Source of the DNA: Rhyacophila brunnea
Lineage: Eukaryota > Arthropoda > Insecta > Trichoptera > Rhyacophilidae
Assembly (NCBI GenBank): GCA_022495005.1
Contig: JAGYXB010002036.1
Coordinates: forward strand, 248,001-312,000
Direction: 5' to 3'
Length of the DNA stretch: 64,000 bases
Made by a program: the position numbers and the translations under genes
Shown here: positions 11,755-23,517 of the stretch, piece by piece
Numbering within the stretch: position 1 is the first letter of the stretch
How the letters are laid out: each line of letters begins with the position of its first letter
The notes under the pieces: model-generated
Databases searched by the model: none
What the model was told of the DNA's origin: nothing
The model's input: only the letters and a program-made list of their open reading frames with translations

Positions 11755-13680
11755 TAAAAAAGAGTATTACGGCATTACAGCTTTTGGCCAATGCGCCATA
11801 ATACATAATACATACAAATATATAAAAATATCTTAATTACAAATAACAACTAATATGACAAGAAAGTGGAAAAGACAGCATGTGTAAATATTAAAGAAAT
11901 ATGATAATATATACAATTATAAATTTATCCTATTTAAAACGTCTACAAACATTATATAATTAATAAAAAACAAATCAACCTTTATGGTGCCATCAAATAA
12001 GCTAATTGCACGATACACAGCATCATGAAACATAACATCTGTCCTGCGACGAGGTATCTTGAAGACCGTGGAGCTGCGAGTGATATTGGTGGGAACATGA
12101 AAATTAATATTTGCCAGTATATGCGGATTGTAAATGAACCCACGAAGAAGTAAAAAGAAATGCTTTAAAAGAACAATCACTCTTCGGGTAGACAGGGATT
12201 GCATTGATAGCATACCCAGAAGAAAACGAGTCGGGAAATTCATTTTATTGTCATTATCATAAGGAAAGAACCCGTATGTTCTTAAGTAGAGAAATCTAAG
12301 AAATCTATTGTGGACTCGATCCAGCTTAATTGTGTGCATGAACCTATTAGGACTCCACATAATGCTGGCATATTCAAGAATACTCAACACAAATGATACG
12401 TATAATGTACGTAGCACTCGGACGTTTTCGAATGATTTTGAAACCCTCATAACAAAACCAAGCATTTTGCTAGATCTAGTACTGATGTTAAGAATATGCT
12501 GATTGAAAGTGAACTTTGTATCATACAATACTCCCAAATCTTTTATCTCCGTTACCCTACTCAATATTATACCAGACAATGTGTATGGGAACAATAAGGT
12601 GTGCCTTGAACGATTGAATGAAATAATATTACATTTGGAGGTAGCGAATTCAAGTTTATTTAAGATAGACCATTGCGAGATAGCATCTAGGTCAGACTGC
12701 AACATCGCACAGCATAATGGGGTTTCAATAGTTCGAAAAAGTTTAAGATCATCTGCGAATAGCAAACAAGAAGAATTGGTTATAACTTTGACAATATCAT
12801 CAAAAATATTAAAAACAAAATTGGGCCAAGATTTGAACCTTGAGGAACACCAGAGTTTGTTCTAAAAATCCGCGATTCATTCCCATGGTAATCAACAAAT
12901 TGACGGCGATTTTTCAAATAAGAAGCAAAAAAACATATTATACTATATGACGCGCCAAATGTACAAAGCTTTGTAATAAAATATCGTGATCAACACGATC
13001 AAATGCCTTGGAAATATCTGTGTACACAGAATCAACTTGAATTGACTTATCCATAGAATTTGAAATAAAATTATTATACACTATAAGATTTGTTACTGTG
13101 GACCGCCTAAGTCGAAAACCATGCTGCGAATCGGAGAGGCGAGAGTCTATTTGACGGTTGATGTTTATATGTAATATCGATTCAAATAATTTACATGGAG
13201 CCGAAAGAACTGCTATTGGCCTATAGTTAGAGATCTCTGATCTAGATCCCTTTTTATGAAGCGGCCTTAGGCGGGTTATTTTCCATGCATCAGGAAAAGT
13301 GCTGGATGCTATGATTAAATTAAATATATGTTTAAGCGGAAAGGATATATGTTCGTAACAGCCCTTAACCACATAAGGTGGCAAGCCATCTGGACCAAAT
13401 GAACTTTTGGGAGACAAATTTGAAAACCCATATTCCATATCTTTCTCGTCAAAAGCTGAGATTTGAATATCTTGCGTTGCAGACGAAGGACCAGCAGAAT
13501 CGGGGTCAAGTAGCGGTTCTATTGAGCTATAAAGTGATTCAAAATGCTTAGCAAATGCATCAGATATAACATGGCTCTCTATAGGATCATTATTCAACGT
13601 CATCATGGCATTGTCTTTTGTAGTACTACTGGAACTAAGCGAATTTATTAAAAAAACTGTGTATGTAATACATTAGAAAT
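11703..13680 (-). mobile_element. Jockey-like LINE, 5'-truncated
   Basis: A non-LTR retrotransposon copy on the minus strand. It holds the 3' half of ORF2 (see 11917-13663), a 3' untranslated region and a (TAAA)n tail, which shows as (TTTA)n at about 11720-11755. The 5' end is lost near 13680, just before repeat H1 copy a. Relatives of its C-terminal part occur at 28040-28470 and 38345-38870. Confidence 0.85.
11917..13663 (-). pseudogene. LINE reverse transcriptase, frameshifted
   Basis: Two minus-strand frames (13606-12938, then 12765-11917) cover the reverse transcriptase and the C-terminal domain of a jockey/I-type ORF2. Visible in order: FGPDGLPPYVVKG, KKGSRSEISNYRPIAVLS (fingers), SDSQHGFRLRRST, YTDISKAFDRVDHD (first catalytic Asp), SGVPQGSNLGPILFL in the gap between the frames, LLFADDLKLF (catalytic FADD), and LGVLYDTKFTFNQH. 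A one-base change just after the PQGS...LFL stretch, near 12790, breaks the frame. The endonuclease domain is missing through 5' truncation. Most catalytic residues are kept, so decay is moderate, but the copy cannot be autonomous. Confidence 0.9.
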
Positions 13681-13710
13681 CAGGACGTTCACAACATGAC
13701 ATTCAAATTA

Positions 13711-14210
13711 AAAATAATTACAAGTTAAAAAACTTTTTATATACCACGTTTTTAAATTTTCTGTTGAATCATATAAACTTGACAATTATATGTATTAATA
13801 ATTTAGGACAAATAAGGCGATTGTCAACAAACCATTTTTTTGCTATTTTGCAACAAACAAACAAACAAATATAGAATACTGAAATTTGATTTCCATAGTA
13901 ACGCACGTATATATTAATAATTTAGTTGGCAGGACCACCCCCTAAACAACCAATACTAGTGGATTGGATTACGATTTTCTTCCAAAATAACTTTTCATAC
14001 AAAACAGAATTAACTGAAAATGAATTCAATTCTACTTTAAGATGTCTAAAAGTATTAAAAGAATGCATTAGCATCGTGTTCTGATATATTCTAAAAGTTT
14101 CAAATGTCTAGCTAGTCGGAAAGCTAGTTAAAAATCGATTGCAAGATTTTTACTGGATAAACAACCACCGGACAAATAAGAATACAACCTAATAAAAACG
14201 TTATAAAATA
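13711..14210 (-). repeat. Hairpin repeat H1, copy a
   Basis: One of six copies (others 40634-41120, 41405-41869, 42265-42642, 43915-44374, 47757-48198). The ends carry AACGTTTTTA-type inverted motifs. The body holds the conserved string AAAATCGATTGCAAGA, then TCGTGTTCTGATATATTCTA, and a degenerate GTTG...CAAC hairpin near 13930. With copy e it forms a subfamily with a TTTGTTTGTTTGTTGC-type segment. No coding capacity. Confidence 0.75.
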
Positions 14211-14313
14211 ACTGGTTCTAAACAAACGAGTTAAATAAAAATACTTGTCATATAAATAGCAAATATTACCCCAAGGAGAATGAAGAAAAAACATTAACAT
14301 TTTAAGTAAGATA

Positions 14314-14430
14314 TCATATCACTGAAATGTCAATGTCTTTAGGTAGCTCATTAATCAGTCTCGCAGCCCTCGTTAACGTACATAATATTTTCCAAACAAA
14401 AGTAGCACTTAGAAACATCAAATTCTTTTT
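14314..14430 (-). pseudogene. Possible LINE C-terminal scrap
   Basis: The minus-strand frame includes LTRAARLINELPKDIDIS, which resembles the last conserved stretch of jockey-type ORF2 proteins (R-x-x-x-L-x-N-x-L-x-x-D-x-D). The similarity is short and there is no catalytic motif, so it could be chance. Confidence 0.35.
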
Positions 14431-14659
14431 TATATGAAAATCACAGAAGGCTTCATCTTGGAGAAGATGCAACACCTTTGATAATATATAAAGTATATTC
14501 ATAATATAATATCGAATACCTAACTGAGATTATTTTCTAGAAGTTGTTATATAGTTACTACCTAATACCTAGTATATACATTTTATAACTGATGAAAAAA
14601 TATTTTAGAAACGAAATGTCGTACACACAGTACATACGTACTGCTGGCAGTAGTAAGCA

Positions 14660-15098
14660 ATTGAATACGACGTGTATTAATTAAGGCGCTAAGTACCAAA
14701 AAAAAATTAAAACTGACATTTTTATAGAAAAATGTTCTACATACCAACACCAATAACTTCAACTATAGTCTAAGTGCCTCAAGCAAGTCAAAAAAATACA
14801 GCAAAATAATTAAACCTGTCGACGTTGTAAGTTCGTTGGCGTGTTTTATTTATAATGGTGTAAGTAGCACTGCAGTGGTCAACGGCATTCAATATAAAAT
14901 AGCTGACGATGGTGTGTTGACACTTGCGAGTTATTAATACCTAAAATTATAGAAGCTGCCGTGATTGCTTCACACTGTAAAACTACATTTTTCAAAAGGT
15001 CTGCTTCATGAAATTTTACTGCAATGACTCGGTATTTTGTAACTACAGGCAATACTACTTTTTGGTACTTAGAGCCTTATTTAATACACGTAGTCAAT
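14660..15098 (+). mobile_element. MITE family M1, copy 1
   Basis: A 439-bp element nearly identical to 36809-37242, which lies in the same orientation. Inverted ends: the left contains GTGTATTAATTAAGGCGCTA and then AGTACCAAA; the right, reverse-complemented, contains GTGTATTAAATAAGGCTCTA and then AGTACCAAA. The left end has an extra ACG relative to the other copy. No coding frame. High similarity between the copies points to recent movement. Confidence 0.85.
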
Positions 15099-15132
15099 AT
15101 TCATGTAAAAATATTATTTACTGGGTACCTAC

Positions 15133-16848
15133 TAGGGTTTGCGATCCCCGGATTTCGGAAATAGTTTTCGTATGAGAAAAAAAATACACTCTCGTCAAGT
15201 AATGTAGCGGACAGTTCTTATTTTTCTTGAATACCCTACTTTTGTTCTTTATTTGAAAATATGTGGGGAATAATTTCGAACTGCTAAGAACAAAATATAT
15301 AACCGCTACCTCACCATATCACGGTCGGTGATCAGAGCACAGGGCAAGCATAGTGCCGTATTCATCGGGTCATCACCACATAATGCGTCCCACCCTGTAG
15401 CGCATAGATTGCATGATGGAGGGTTGGCCATGAATATGGAATCCTTGCGGCTATACCGGCTGGATCACATCTACAACCCATGTAAATCGCGTCTTTGTGA
15501 TTATATCATATCCATTATTAAAAGACTAATATGAAAGGAAATGGGATAGGAAAGGAATAATGTGATCTCGAGTATTTGTAACACGGTCGCACAAGTGTAT
15601 TCCTAATTCCACATTCTCACGCGTCGATAGTTTAGTTAATCAACTTTTTGTCGATTGTTAAAAAAGAAATTAAAATAAATATTCCCACATATCAATTCAA
15701 GTTTAATCGATAGTCGTAATAAGGATGACGTAATTTCGTTAATTAATTCAAAAACTAAATCTATAACAATCTGTAATACCTGAAAACAAACTATTTAATC
15801 GCATGCAAGTCGAAACGTGTTTGAAATAACGATGCGAGTAGCGTTGGGTTTCGGGAATTCTCGAGAAATTTTCGAGATTTTCAATCCCGAATCTCGTGAA
15901 TTGAAATTTTTAACATTTCGGGAAATCCCGGATCTCGAAAATCTTTTCTCGGGATTCGGTATTTCTTTATTATCAAATATTAATTGAAAAAACGATTTTC
16001 TACATGAAAAAAAGGACAGAAAACACAAAACGTTCAAAGATTGACCGGGGCATTTAACACAATTAAGCCAACGTCGACTCAAAATGAGCCCAATATTTGC
16101 AGCATCAGAGAATTTGTGTATCAAAAGCGTACGCGATTGTCAGACGCACCGATTGACAGTCTGTGGTTTTTGAAATTCCATTTTAATAAGTAATGTTTTG
16201 AAATATTTTTGTTTACCTACTTCTATTTTGTTTGTCTTCTTACATAAATAAAAAAAACATATTTTTTTGGAATTTGTCTGTTTTTACACTGATTTTAGGA
16301 TTTTTACAGGTTTTTTAAAATTTCCCGATATCGAGAATTCTCGAAAATTCTTTTCTAGAAATCCCCAACTCTAGATGCGAGTTGTCATCACCTTGGTTAC
16401 TGTGGGCGATTTCCCTAGGCAATCAGCTAACTTAAATGATGATTCACTGTTGAATCGACTAAAAGTAAAAAGGATCTTAATTTCGTTCAATTCAACTTAC
16501 AAGTTGATCAACTTGGTTGAAATATAATTCCCACTAAACAATTGACTTTCAACACTGTCATTCAACATACAGTTGAACGACAAAAATCGCTACGTGAGAA
16601 CACAGTCTCGATTCGACGGAGACACCAATCTTCAAAGTTTATTGGTGAAATAGATGATAGTAAGATGCCACATGTCTCACAGAAGAAGTAAAAATATTAT
16701 TATTTATTATGAATAAACGTGCTACAAAATGTAATAGTAACACGAACGTATATTAAAATTTAAAAAATTTTGAATCCCGGAATTTAAAAAAATATTTATT
16801 ATCCCGTGATCACGGGATTGAATATTCTGCCTTGAATTGCTATCCCTA
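15133..16848. mobile_element. Older hAT-like element, outer
   Basis: The ends TAGGGTTTGCGATCC and, reverse-complemented, TAGGGATAGCAATTC resemble the termini of the nested hAT. They are flanked by GTACCTAC (15125-15132) and GTAGGTAC (16849-16856), which match at 6 of 8 positions and could be a decayed 8-bp duplication. About 1.7 kb including the 535-bp insertion. The balanced-composition stretch 15310-15500 may be old internal sequence; no transposase motif was recognised. Confidence 0.5.
15839..16373. mobile_element. hAT-like MITE, nested
   Basis: A 535-bp element flanked by a perfect 8-bp duplication GATGCGAG (15831-15838, 16374-16381). Imperfect ends are TAGCGTTGGGTTTCGGG and, reverse-complemented, TAGAGTTGGGGATTTC. 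The subterminal regions are full of TCTCGAGA/CCCGA-type short palindromes (for example 15855-15950 and 16321-16350), which could be transposase-binding sites. No coding capacity; the minus-strand frame 15795-16124 crosses the left end and is not real. Confidence 0.85.
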
Positions 16849-16856
16849 GTAGGTAC

Positions 16857-17873
16857 ATACCTAATAAAAAATGAATTATAATTTGAATAACGTAGGTATG
16901 TATTATTTATATTTTGAAATAAGATGAAAAAAAAACATATTAATATTATTTATGTCGATTATTATCTCAAGTGGCATTTTCACATATGGCAATAGTCGTT
17001 ATATTTGTATTTTATTAGAGCAGCTCCAGCTACAAAAGAAAATTGGGTCCATTACCTTCCCGAGGCAAACATTGGATTCCGGGAAAACGGGTTATGAAAT
17101 GATGTTTTTTTTTACATTTTCCTCAGTTTGCTCACCGTTTCCTGACTCGTGACGCAAGCGTTAACCCAAAATTGCCTAAAAAAATGCTCAATTATTAATA
17201 CTTACAAGTTCAGTTTATTCATACATTACTTACCGTATAATTTTTAATTTATTGAAAGCGTACCTCTGACCAATATATTATGTAGGTAGATACTGCACGA
17301 TACTAAGGGTGCAGGCAAGGTGGTTATTGCATGGCATTTTTATATAAGGAATGAAGCTATAGAAGCGACGAGCCGCGGTAAGGTAATCGACGTGAAACAA
17401 GGCAGACCACATGCCGTGTACTTCACATTCCCAACAACTGTTAGATTCTAACGATATTGATTCGCCTCCTTTTGTTCACTCTTTTACTTGTATTTACGTT
17501 TATTGTATAAGGGTCGAACAAAGACTAATCAATAAATTATAAATTCAGTTTACAATTTTTCCCTTAACTTTTCTAAAACAAAATTTATAAATAAGGCACC
17601 CATTGCGTGCACAGCTTTTTCACATTCTATTGTGTGTGTCAAATATGATGTGTACCTACATTAATTTAATTGGGATGCTTACGAATTTTCAATCAGTCGG
17701 TCAAAATATTTTGTTGATTTTTCCAATCAATTCTTCAGTTTTCACGCCCGTTAGTACGTATTTTCCGGTGTTCACCTAAACAGCTCTTCTCTCATCACAT
17801 TTAAATACTTACAGAAATCAATGTATAAATTTATTTATACGCTATACATATTCTTCCTCAGGGCAGCGATTTC
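16857..17873. other. No gene seen
   Basis: A+T-rich with a slightly more balanced patch at 17290-17450. The 66-codon frame at 16952-17152 is unrecognised. Confidence 0.5.
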
Positions 17874-18669
17874 CAAACTCGGAGGCGCGGAGTGTTGCAA
17901 AGGGAGGCGCGAAAAGTTTAACACAAAAATGTAGCCACAGGTTTGCAGTTTGCAAATGCATAACTTATAAAGAGCCTTGGGCCCAGGCATAACAGACATC
18001 ACAAATTTAATCTAATAGTTTTAAAAAAATCGCTACTTTGTTTCAAGAATATTAAATATTTTAAATATGTAGTTGTACATTGCAATTTGATGTGATACCT
18101 ATATGATGATTGCTTTAGGTACTTAAATGATATGAACTCTCGTGTATAATTTAAGAAACACTACTTCAGATCACCACACTGCCCTTAACCTCAGCGATAA
18201 GTAGGTGGGCCCGCCAAATATTTTGGCCTGGGGGCACGCTTCAGGATGTGGGGTCCACGATAGAATCCATTTATCAATGAACGATGATGAGTTTGGATTG
18301 ACTACTATTGAAAAGAAAAAAAATGAAACAAAAAGCCTAGCTCAATTTTGATTGAATCGAAGTGAAGAAATAATATAATACTTTGTCATGAAAAGCAATG
18401 CAAGAAAAGCTATACCATTCGTAACATAATATTTTTATGCAAAACGGGATTTTCTGCATTAGCTGCAATGAAATCCAAATATCGACCCCGTTTAGGAGAA
18501 AAAGAGCACTTTGTGCTAAGAAACAAGCACATCCATTGCATGAAAAACAAATTAATAAAAAAATTAAGTATTTAGTAAAATCTTGTTTATTTTTATACTT
18601 GGTTAAGTTTTTTTTTATTTGTTGTATTAAGTAGTGCATTTTTGGCTATTTAAAAAGGTGTCTGTATTA

Positions 18670-18680
<11 letters not shown>
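17874..18680 (+). mobile_element. hAT-like element, 3'-truncated copy
   Basis: Direct relative of the complete element at 25607-26346. It shares the left end CAGCGATTTCCAAACT, GTTTGCAGTTTGCAAATGCA and ACACTGCCCTTAACCTCAGC. The right end is missing: similarity stops at GTGTCTGTATTAA, where a (TA)n microsatellite begins, so about 90 bp including the right terminus are lost. It has extra internal sequence at 18320-18600. Overlapping 65- and 100-codon frames there look like chance. Confidence 0.75.

Positions 18681-18697
<17 letters not shown>
18670..18697. repeat. (TA)n microsatellite
   Basis: Uninterrupted TA dinucleotides at the break of the truncated hAT. Confidence 0.9.
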
Positions 18698-18701
<4 letters not shown>

Positions 18702-18959
18702 TAAATGTATCCTTCTCAAAAATATAATTTTCCATTTTAAAAGAATAGCAAACTGAAACTTGAAATTTTGTCCGTTTGAATTATCTTATTTACATTTACT
18801 ATTTTCTCCACTCTTGTCGGTCCTGCATATTTCTCAACATAGCATTTTCTGCATTTTCATACATTATTATTTTATTCAAAATATATTATGTTGGATAATA
18901 AACGTCCACGGGTTAATGTCAATGAACGATATCAATAAAGTGGGCTTACATAGGCCCAG

Positions 18960-19215
18960 CGCATTGTCTCTTGTATAAGCGCTCCGGCATTATTATAAAG
19001 CACGCTGTTTACAACGTCCTTACGCTCTCGGAGACGTCGCGGGCGTCTTGCGGAAGCTGCCGGCATCCTTTGATTCCATTTCCGGGCGTTGGATAGCCTT
19101 TTTTATCTCGGAGGTTTTACTGCCGGGCGCCGTAAACGCGGTAAGGCATTACGCTCGAAGCCTTTGCCCCTATCTCTCTCCTACTCTGCTACTCGGTACG
19201 AAGGTGTAATTTCTC
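18960..19215. other. CpG-rich island
   Basis: A G+C- and CpG-rich stretch (GGAGACGTCGCGGGCGTCTT at about 19039, GCCGGGCGCCGTAAACGCGG near 19122) in an A+T-rich setting. No frame with recognisable protein features and no inverted ends were found. It may be an exon, a promoter/enhancer or a fragment of an unrecognised element. Confidence 0.4.
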
Positions 19216-20039
19216 GTCTATTGAGGTGTTTTTTAAGATAATATATTAAATGATATCTTCACGCTTAAATTTTTAGTACCCAGCAACGGCGCCTTCGCCT
19301 TAGAATAATAGTCCTATTTTCAGTTTTATAGCGTTCATAATGTTATTGCAAAATGTCAAAGTTAAACGGCGTTGTAACGGATTTTGTGTTCGATGGGAGA
19401 TAATTTATTTACTTATTTAAATATTACCTTATTCTTAGGTTAATAATTATTACAAAGCAATCATTATTCGTAGGATGTTTATCACACTTGAATGGTCAAA
19501 GACATAGCTTATAATTAGTATCTTTAGAATTATCTTCAAATGTGTTAATCTTGCCGATTTTTTGAATAATAAAATGCCTAATTCTTGTCAAATTTGGGAT
19601 CACAGAGATTATCAATATAATTTTTTATCGTAAATATTTTACTTAAATTATCTCGTCATAAATTATACTAATGGTTTTATAAACGCGATTAAAAATTAAT
19701 AAATGTACAAAATCTTAACACCACTGCACATTCATGTACTGAAATATGACTATATTCCAAAACATTAGAGCGAGAGGTTTAAAAGAATACTATTTTATGT
19801 AACAAAAATACGTTATGCAGTCATCAAATGTTTAAAATAAATATAAAAGATAATAAGGCTTCAAAATTATATAAATAGATTATCTACAACGTTTAAGGAA
19901 TGTCCAGGATCATGGTTTGAAAATACAATAAAAACTCAATTTTTACCTACGCTGAGCATGTGGGCCGTTATATAAAATTGAAATTTTCATTTATTTCATG
20001 TAAGTCCATTGTACCCCATAGCTTAATATTATTTATATA
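19216..20039. other. No gene seen
   Basis: A+T-rich; nothing recognised. Confidence 0.55.
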
Positions 20040-20240
20040 TTTTTTTAGAATTATTAATAACCATGTCCTTGCTTTTTCGCACAAGGTGGTTGTTAGTAAT
20101 TTTGAACAATCACAAACACCCAGGCTTTGAGAAAAACACATACCTAAACATTGTGTCCTCACCGGGATCGAACCCAGAACTCTCGGGCGGAAGGCCAGTT
20201 CCTTACTCACTGCATCACGAAAGCCGCGCTATATTTAATT
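20040..20240 (-). mobile_element. tRNA-derived SINE, second family
   Basis: On the minus strand GGGTTCGATCCCGG (within 20160-20175) is a clean box B, and TGATGCAGTGAG upstream is box-A-like. The tail side has CTGGGTGTTTGTGATTG. A relative, interrupted by a MITE, is at 26755-27190. The plus- and minus-strand frames here are artefacts of the SINE. Confidence 0.65.
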
Positions 20241-20795
20241 ATTCTAGTCTTGTTAATTGTGTGACTCAAATATAATAATAAGTACTCATACTAAATCTTG
20301 TTAATTAATAATTATTTTGTGACAGAAAACCGTAAATAACACAAAACAAATCAAAAATACCAACATAACAAGTCCTGGGGCATATTCCAAGATCACATAA
20401 AATATAAGAACAAATTATTTGTCATAGAACACTTTTGAGTACCTTGGTTATAAATTCGGACATACTCCACCCACCTTCATGTTTTTATTTATTACGGTAG
20501 TGTAATTAATGATGCTTATTGCTTGTTTCAAAAACCCCACCAAAAGTGTTGTGAAATGAGTATTGATTGATTTTTCTCATTAATGTATGGAACGATCGCC
20601 AGCTCAAAACGTCACACAGGCCATTTGCCACGATTTCAACTAAAACGGCGCGTAATCTATGATTGGCGAGTAAGTACATAAGGAATGTATTTCAGGTAGC
20701 CATTAAATTCCTTCATTAAAAACTAACTGTTGTTTAATTATGTATATATTTGGGATCTTCAATGATGTTTTGTATGCTCGCTTAGATACGGGCTA
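20241..20795. other. No gene seen
   Basis: A+T-rich spacer; nothing recognised. Confidence 0.5.
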
Positions 20796-21168
20796 AGGCT
20801 ATAGGTACTTCAGCTAGGGCACGGTCTAAAACGATCGTGGCTACGCGACGAGAAGATTGTGCAAATGATGCATGCAGAACAAAACATAATTTGTCATAAA
20901 AAGTCAACATGCGTCCATTTAATGTTATGTTTATTGTCCTATTACTACTAATAATAATATATTCATTGACAAGTTTTCTTTTTCAAGTAAATGGGTAACT
21001 TTCTTTAGTCATCTTTACACGATTTAAGAATTAGTTCCCCCGTTACCATCACAAAACAAATTGACGTGTTTACAGCTCGACTTTCGCTCTCCGATTGCCA
21101 GCCAGTCCGAAATTTCGCCGCACCTATAGTTGAAAATTATTTGCCATTTCACTGAAGTACCGTCTTAA
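20796..21168 (-). mobile_element. TIR element R1, short copy
   Basis: Reverse-complement relative of 363-1090. It shares CTCTCCGATTGCCAGC, AAATTATTTGCC, the strings around ATCTTTACACGATTTAAGAA, and ATTTGTCATAAAA...CAACATGCGTCCATTTAATG. It lacks the roughly 360-bp centre of the long copy. Ends are AAGGCTATA on the left and ACTTCAGTGAA-type on the right, reverse-complemented. Confidence 0.65.
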
Positions 21169-21603
21169 GCTTTCTTTCATCATTAAATCGGTAGTCACTG
21201 CTTCGTACTACCACCTGAAAGGTCGCAAGATCCCAAAAGCTCACACGTTTTCACATAATAGGTGTCAGTAGATACATTAGTATGTTAATTTAAATTTGAA
21301 TCATAAGCTCTGAACAGCTGCGAATTATTTTCAGGTAATACTAGGAGAATTTATATTTACCGTATAACGCTCAAACTAAGGATATCTCGTAATATGCCAA
21401 GAATTTATTAAATTATTATATGTACTTGCTAAACAATAGTAAAGTCCAGACCTAAATCGCTCGCTGACCGCTGGTTTTGCGCTCCCTATTCTCAGCATGG
21501 CATTCGCATTACGTGCGACACTGTCAAGATGTGCAGTGGCACCCGGAACACTAAAGGGGAAACTTAATACTTGAGAACTAGCGACGAAAGACACTTCGCT
21601 AGC

Positions 21604-23511
21604 CTACTATTGGTTTGTGACACAGACCAATTCAAATAACTTCAATAATTAGCGGGAAACGAGCATTACATGTACACATGCTTACTACTGCGATTGCGTT
21701 TGGTTTAGAATCAAACTTTCTATTGGGATAGTATTATATTCAGCTATATATCTTATAAATAGTGATTTTACATGGCACTTATACACCGTAATGCTTTATT
21801 TTAAGTTTTTGTTATGTTCCATATCCACAAAATGCAAAATGTTTTTCGTTTTTGTGGATATGGAACAAATTATGGATATGGAACAAACCAAGATAATATT
21901 TTTTCCTATTTTTGTATTACAACGCGCGTATTATTTCATTGTTACTGTGTTTTCATCAATAATAATAAATACATTATAGGTCATTATATTTATCATTTAA
22001 TGTGATAAGAAAAATTGTTACAATATAAATATTAAAATAATCTTGGTAGGTAGGTAAAGATTGAAAAATGACATTATATAAATTTCTAATAATAATACAA
22101 TATCATCGAAAAAAATAAGAAATATAAAGGGAAATAAGGCAATTGAACGAATTATACAAAGGTTTCCAGAAAAAAATTGTCATTAATTAATGCTTAGGTA
22201 CAGTGCAAATAATGCTTTGAAAAAATCCCTATCATTTTGTGACTTAATGTTAACGATTTTCTTGTTTCCTGTTGGAACATATTTTTTAAAAATAGGAATT
22301 TGAGGTAAAATATTGCAATTACTATTTTGTAGGTATACGAAGTGGAATCCATTTTTTTCTAGAGCTACTGGAAGGGGTAATTATATTATGACGAATCAAA
22401 TTAATTTTAATGAATTGATCATTGAAATCCTTTCGCCATTTCATATTGGACAGATAAGATCGTTTTTCGTATTGTAAATGCTTTAATTTTGTGAATTGAA
22501 TATTGGTAAAAGCATAAGAGGCTGCAATGACTTCGTAGTCGAAAAAATCAGCCTCCAACATCTGTAAAACATAAAAACATTTTTTCCTTTGAAATTTTCA
22601 ATATATCTAAGTACCTACCGAATCAATGAAAATGGAGAATAAACCTCCCAATTTCTTAGGAAACGTTCAATTATTACGCTATGAGCAGTATCTAACTTTT
22701 TTAATGTTCCATGCCCAGGCTCAGAAAACTTTTGTTCAGTTACGTTTTTACGGAATTTTTATTTTGAGGTACCTACCTACACATTTATCCGATCACAAAA
22801 TTATATACTTAATTTTTATGGTTGGAATGTCACGAATAATCTGTGTCAGTATTTTGATGAATGCACTTGCCAAAACATTTCCAGATCTGCCATTTAGTAA
22901 TTCGTGCCAAATACAATAATTGTATACAGTTTTATTTATATTGCAATAAGCTGTAAAATTAAAGACATTCAAAAAAATTGATACAATTGCCTTTGGAAGA
23001 GAAAAAAACATTTTCTAAATCAAATGTTATCAGAAATTCTAGAGGAAATGGAGAAAAATCCATTATTTACTTTAAAACTTATATTTATAATAATACAATA
23101 CGAATCACAAACAAATTAAAGCCAGTCAAACGTTATGCATGACCCAACTAAATGTAACTATGACTAAATAAACTGACGAATTTGCGATTTGTTTTGTTCT
23201 TTGTCCACATTCTTCCAGGTAAAATGCGCAATGCCATTGGTCGAAAAGGATATGGAACAAACCAATACAACTAATAATATAGCGTAGCGAATTATTAGTA
23301 TTGGTTTGTTCTATATCCGGATATGGAACAAACCAATCCAATCTTTTGTGTTATTTTTATGGATTTGGAACAAAAATATATTTACAACTAGTTTATTTCA
23401 ATATTTTTTGGTCTTTTTTCACTGGATATGTAACATAACAGTACTCAATGACCGTTTTAAGTAAAAAAGTTTTTTTTGATAAAAGTGGTCTGTGTCACAA
23501 ACCAATACTAA
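21604..23511 (-). mobile_element. 1.9-kb DNA transposon, family unresolved
   Basis: A complete-ended element. The left end has ATTGGTTTGTGACACAGACC and the right end is its reverse complement. GCTAGC occurs on both sides (21598-21603, 23512-23517) as a likely 6-bp duplication. Inside, GGATATGGAACAAA-type motifs recur as inverted pairs about 200-260 bp from each end. They form hairpins at 21814-21867 and 23250-23320 and are likely transposase-binding sites. A decayed transposase occupies 22322-23011 on the minus strand. The 5' end beyond 23011 has no clear coding sequence. Confidence 0.75.
22322..23011 (-). pseudogene. Decayed DDE-type transposase
   Basis: Read on the minus strand in pieces. 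First: 23011-22796, with SLPKAIVSIFLNVFNFTAYC, then YNYCIWHELLNGRSGNVLAS and ending TIKIKYIIL. A TGA stop (22793-22795) follows, standing where a Trp is expected, then SDKCV. Second: about 22725-22618 in another frame, EPGHGTLKKLDTAHSV followed by IERF and VYSPFSLIR. Third: 22561-22322, LEADFFDYEVIAASYAFTNI. The pattern WHE-x-x-x-GR-(S)G-N, (W)SD-x-C and D-x-AHS-x-IER is, as I recall it, that of transposase-like proteins common in arthropods. I infer these are acidic catalytic sites. GT...AG signals at about 22619-22562 could mark an intron. Deletion, stop and frame breaks make it inactive. I cannot name the superfamily. Confidence 0.65.
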
Positions 23512-23517
23512 GCTAGC

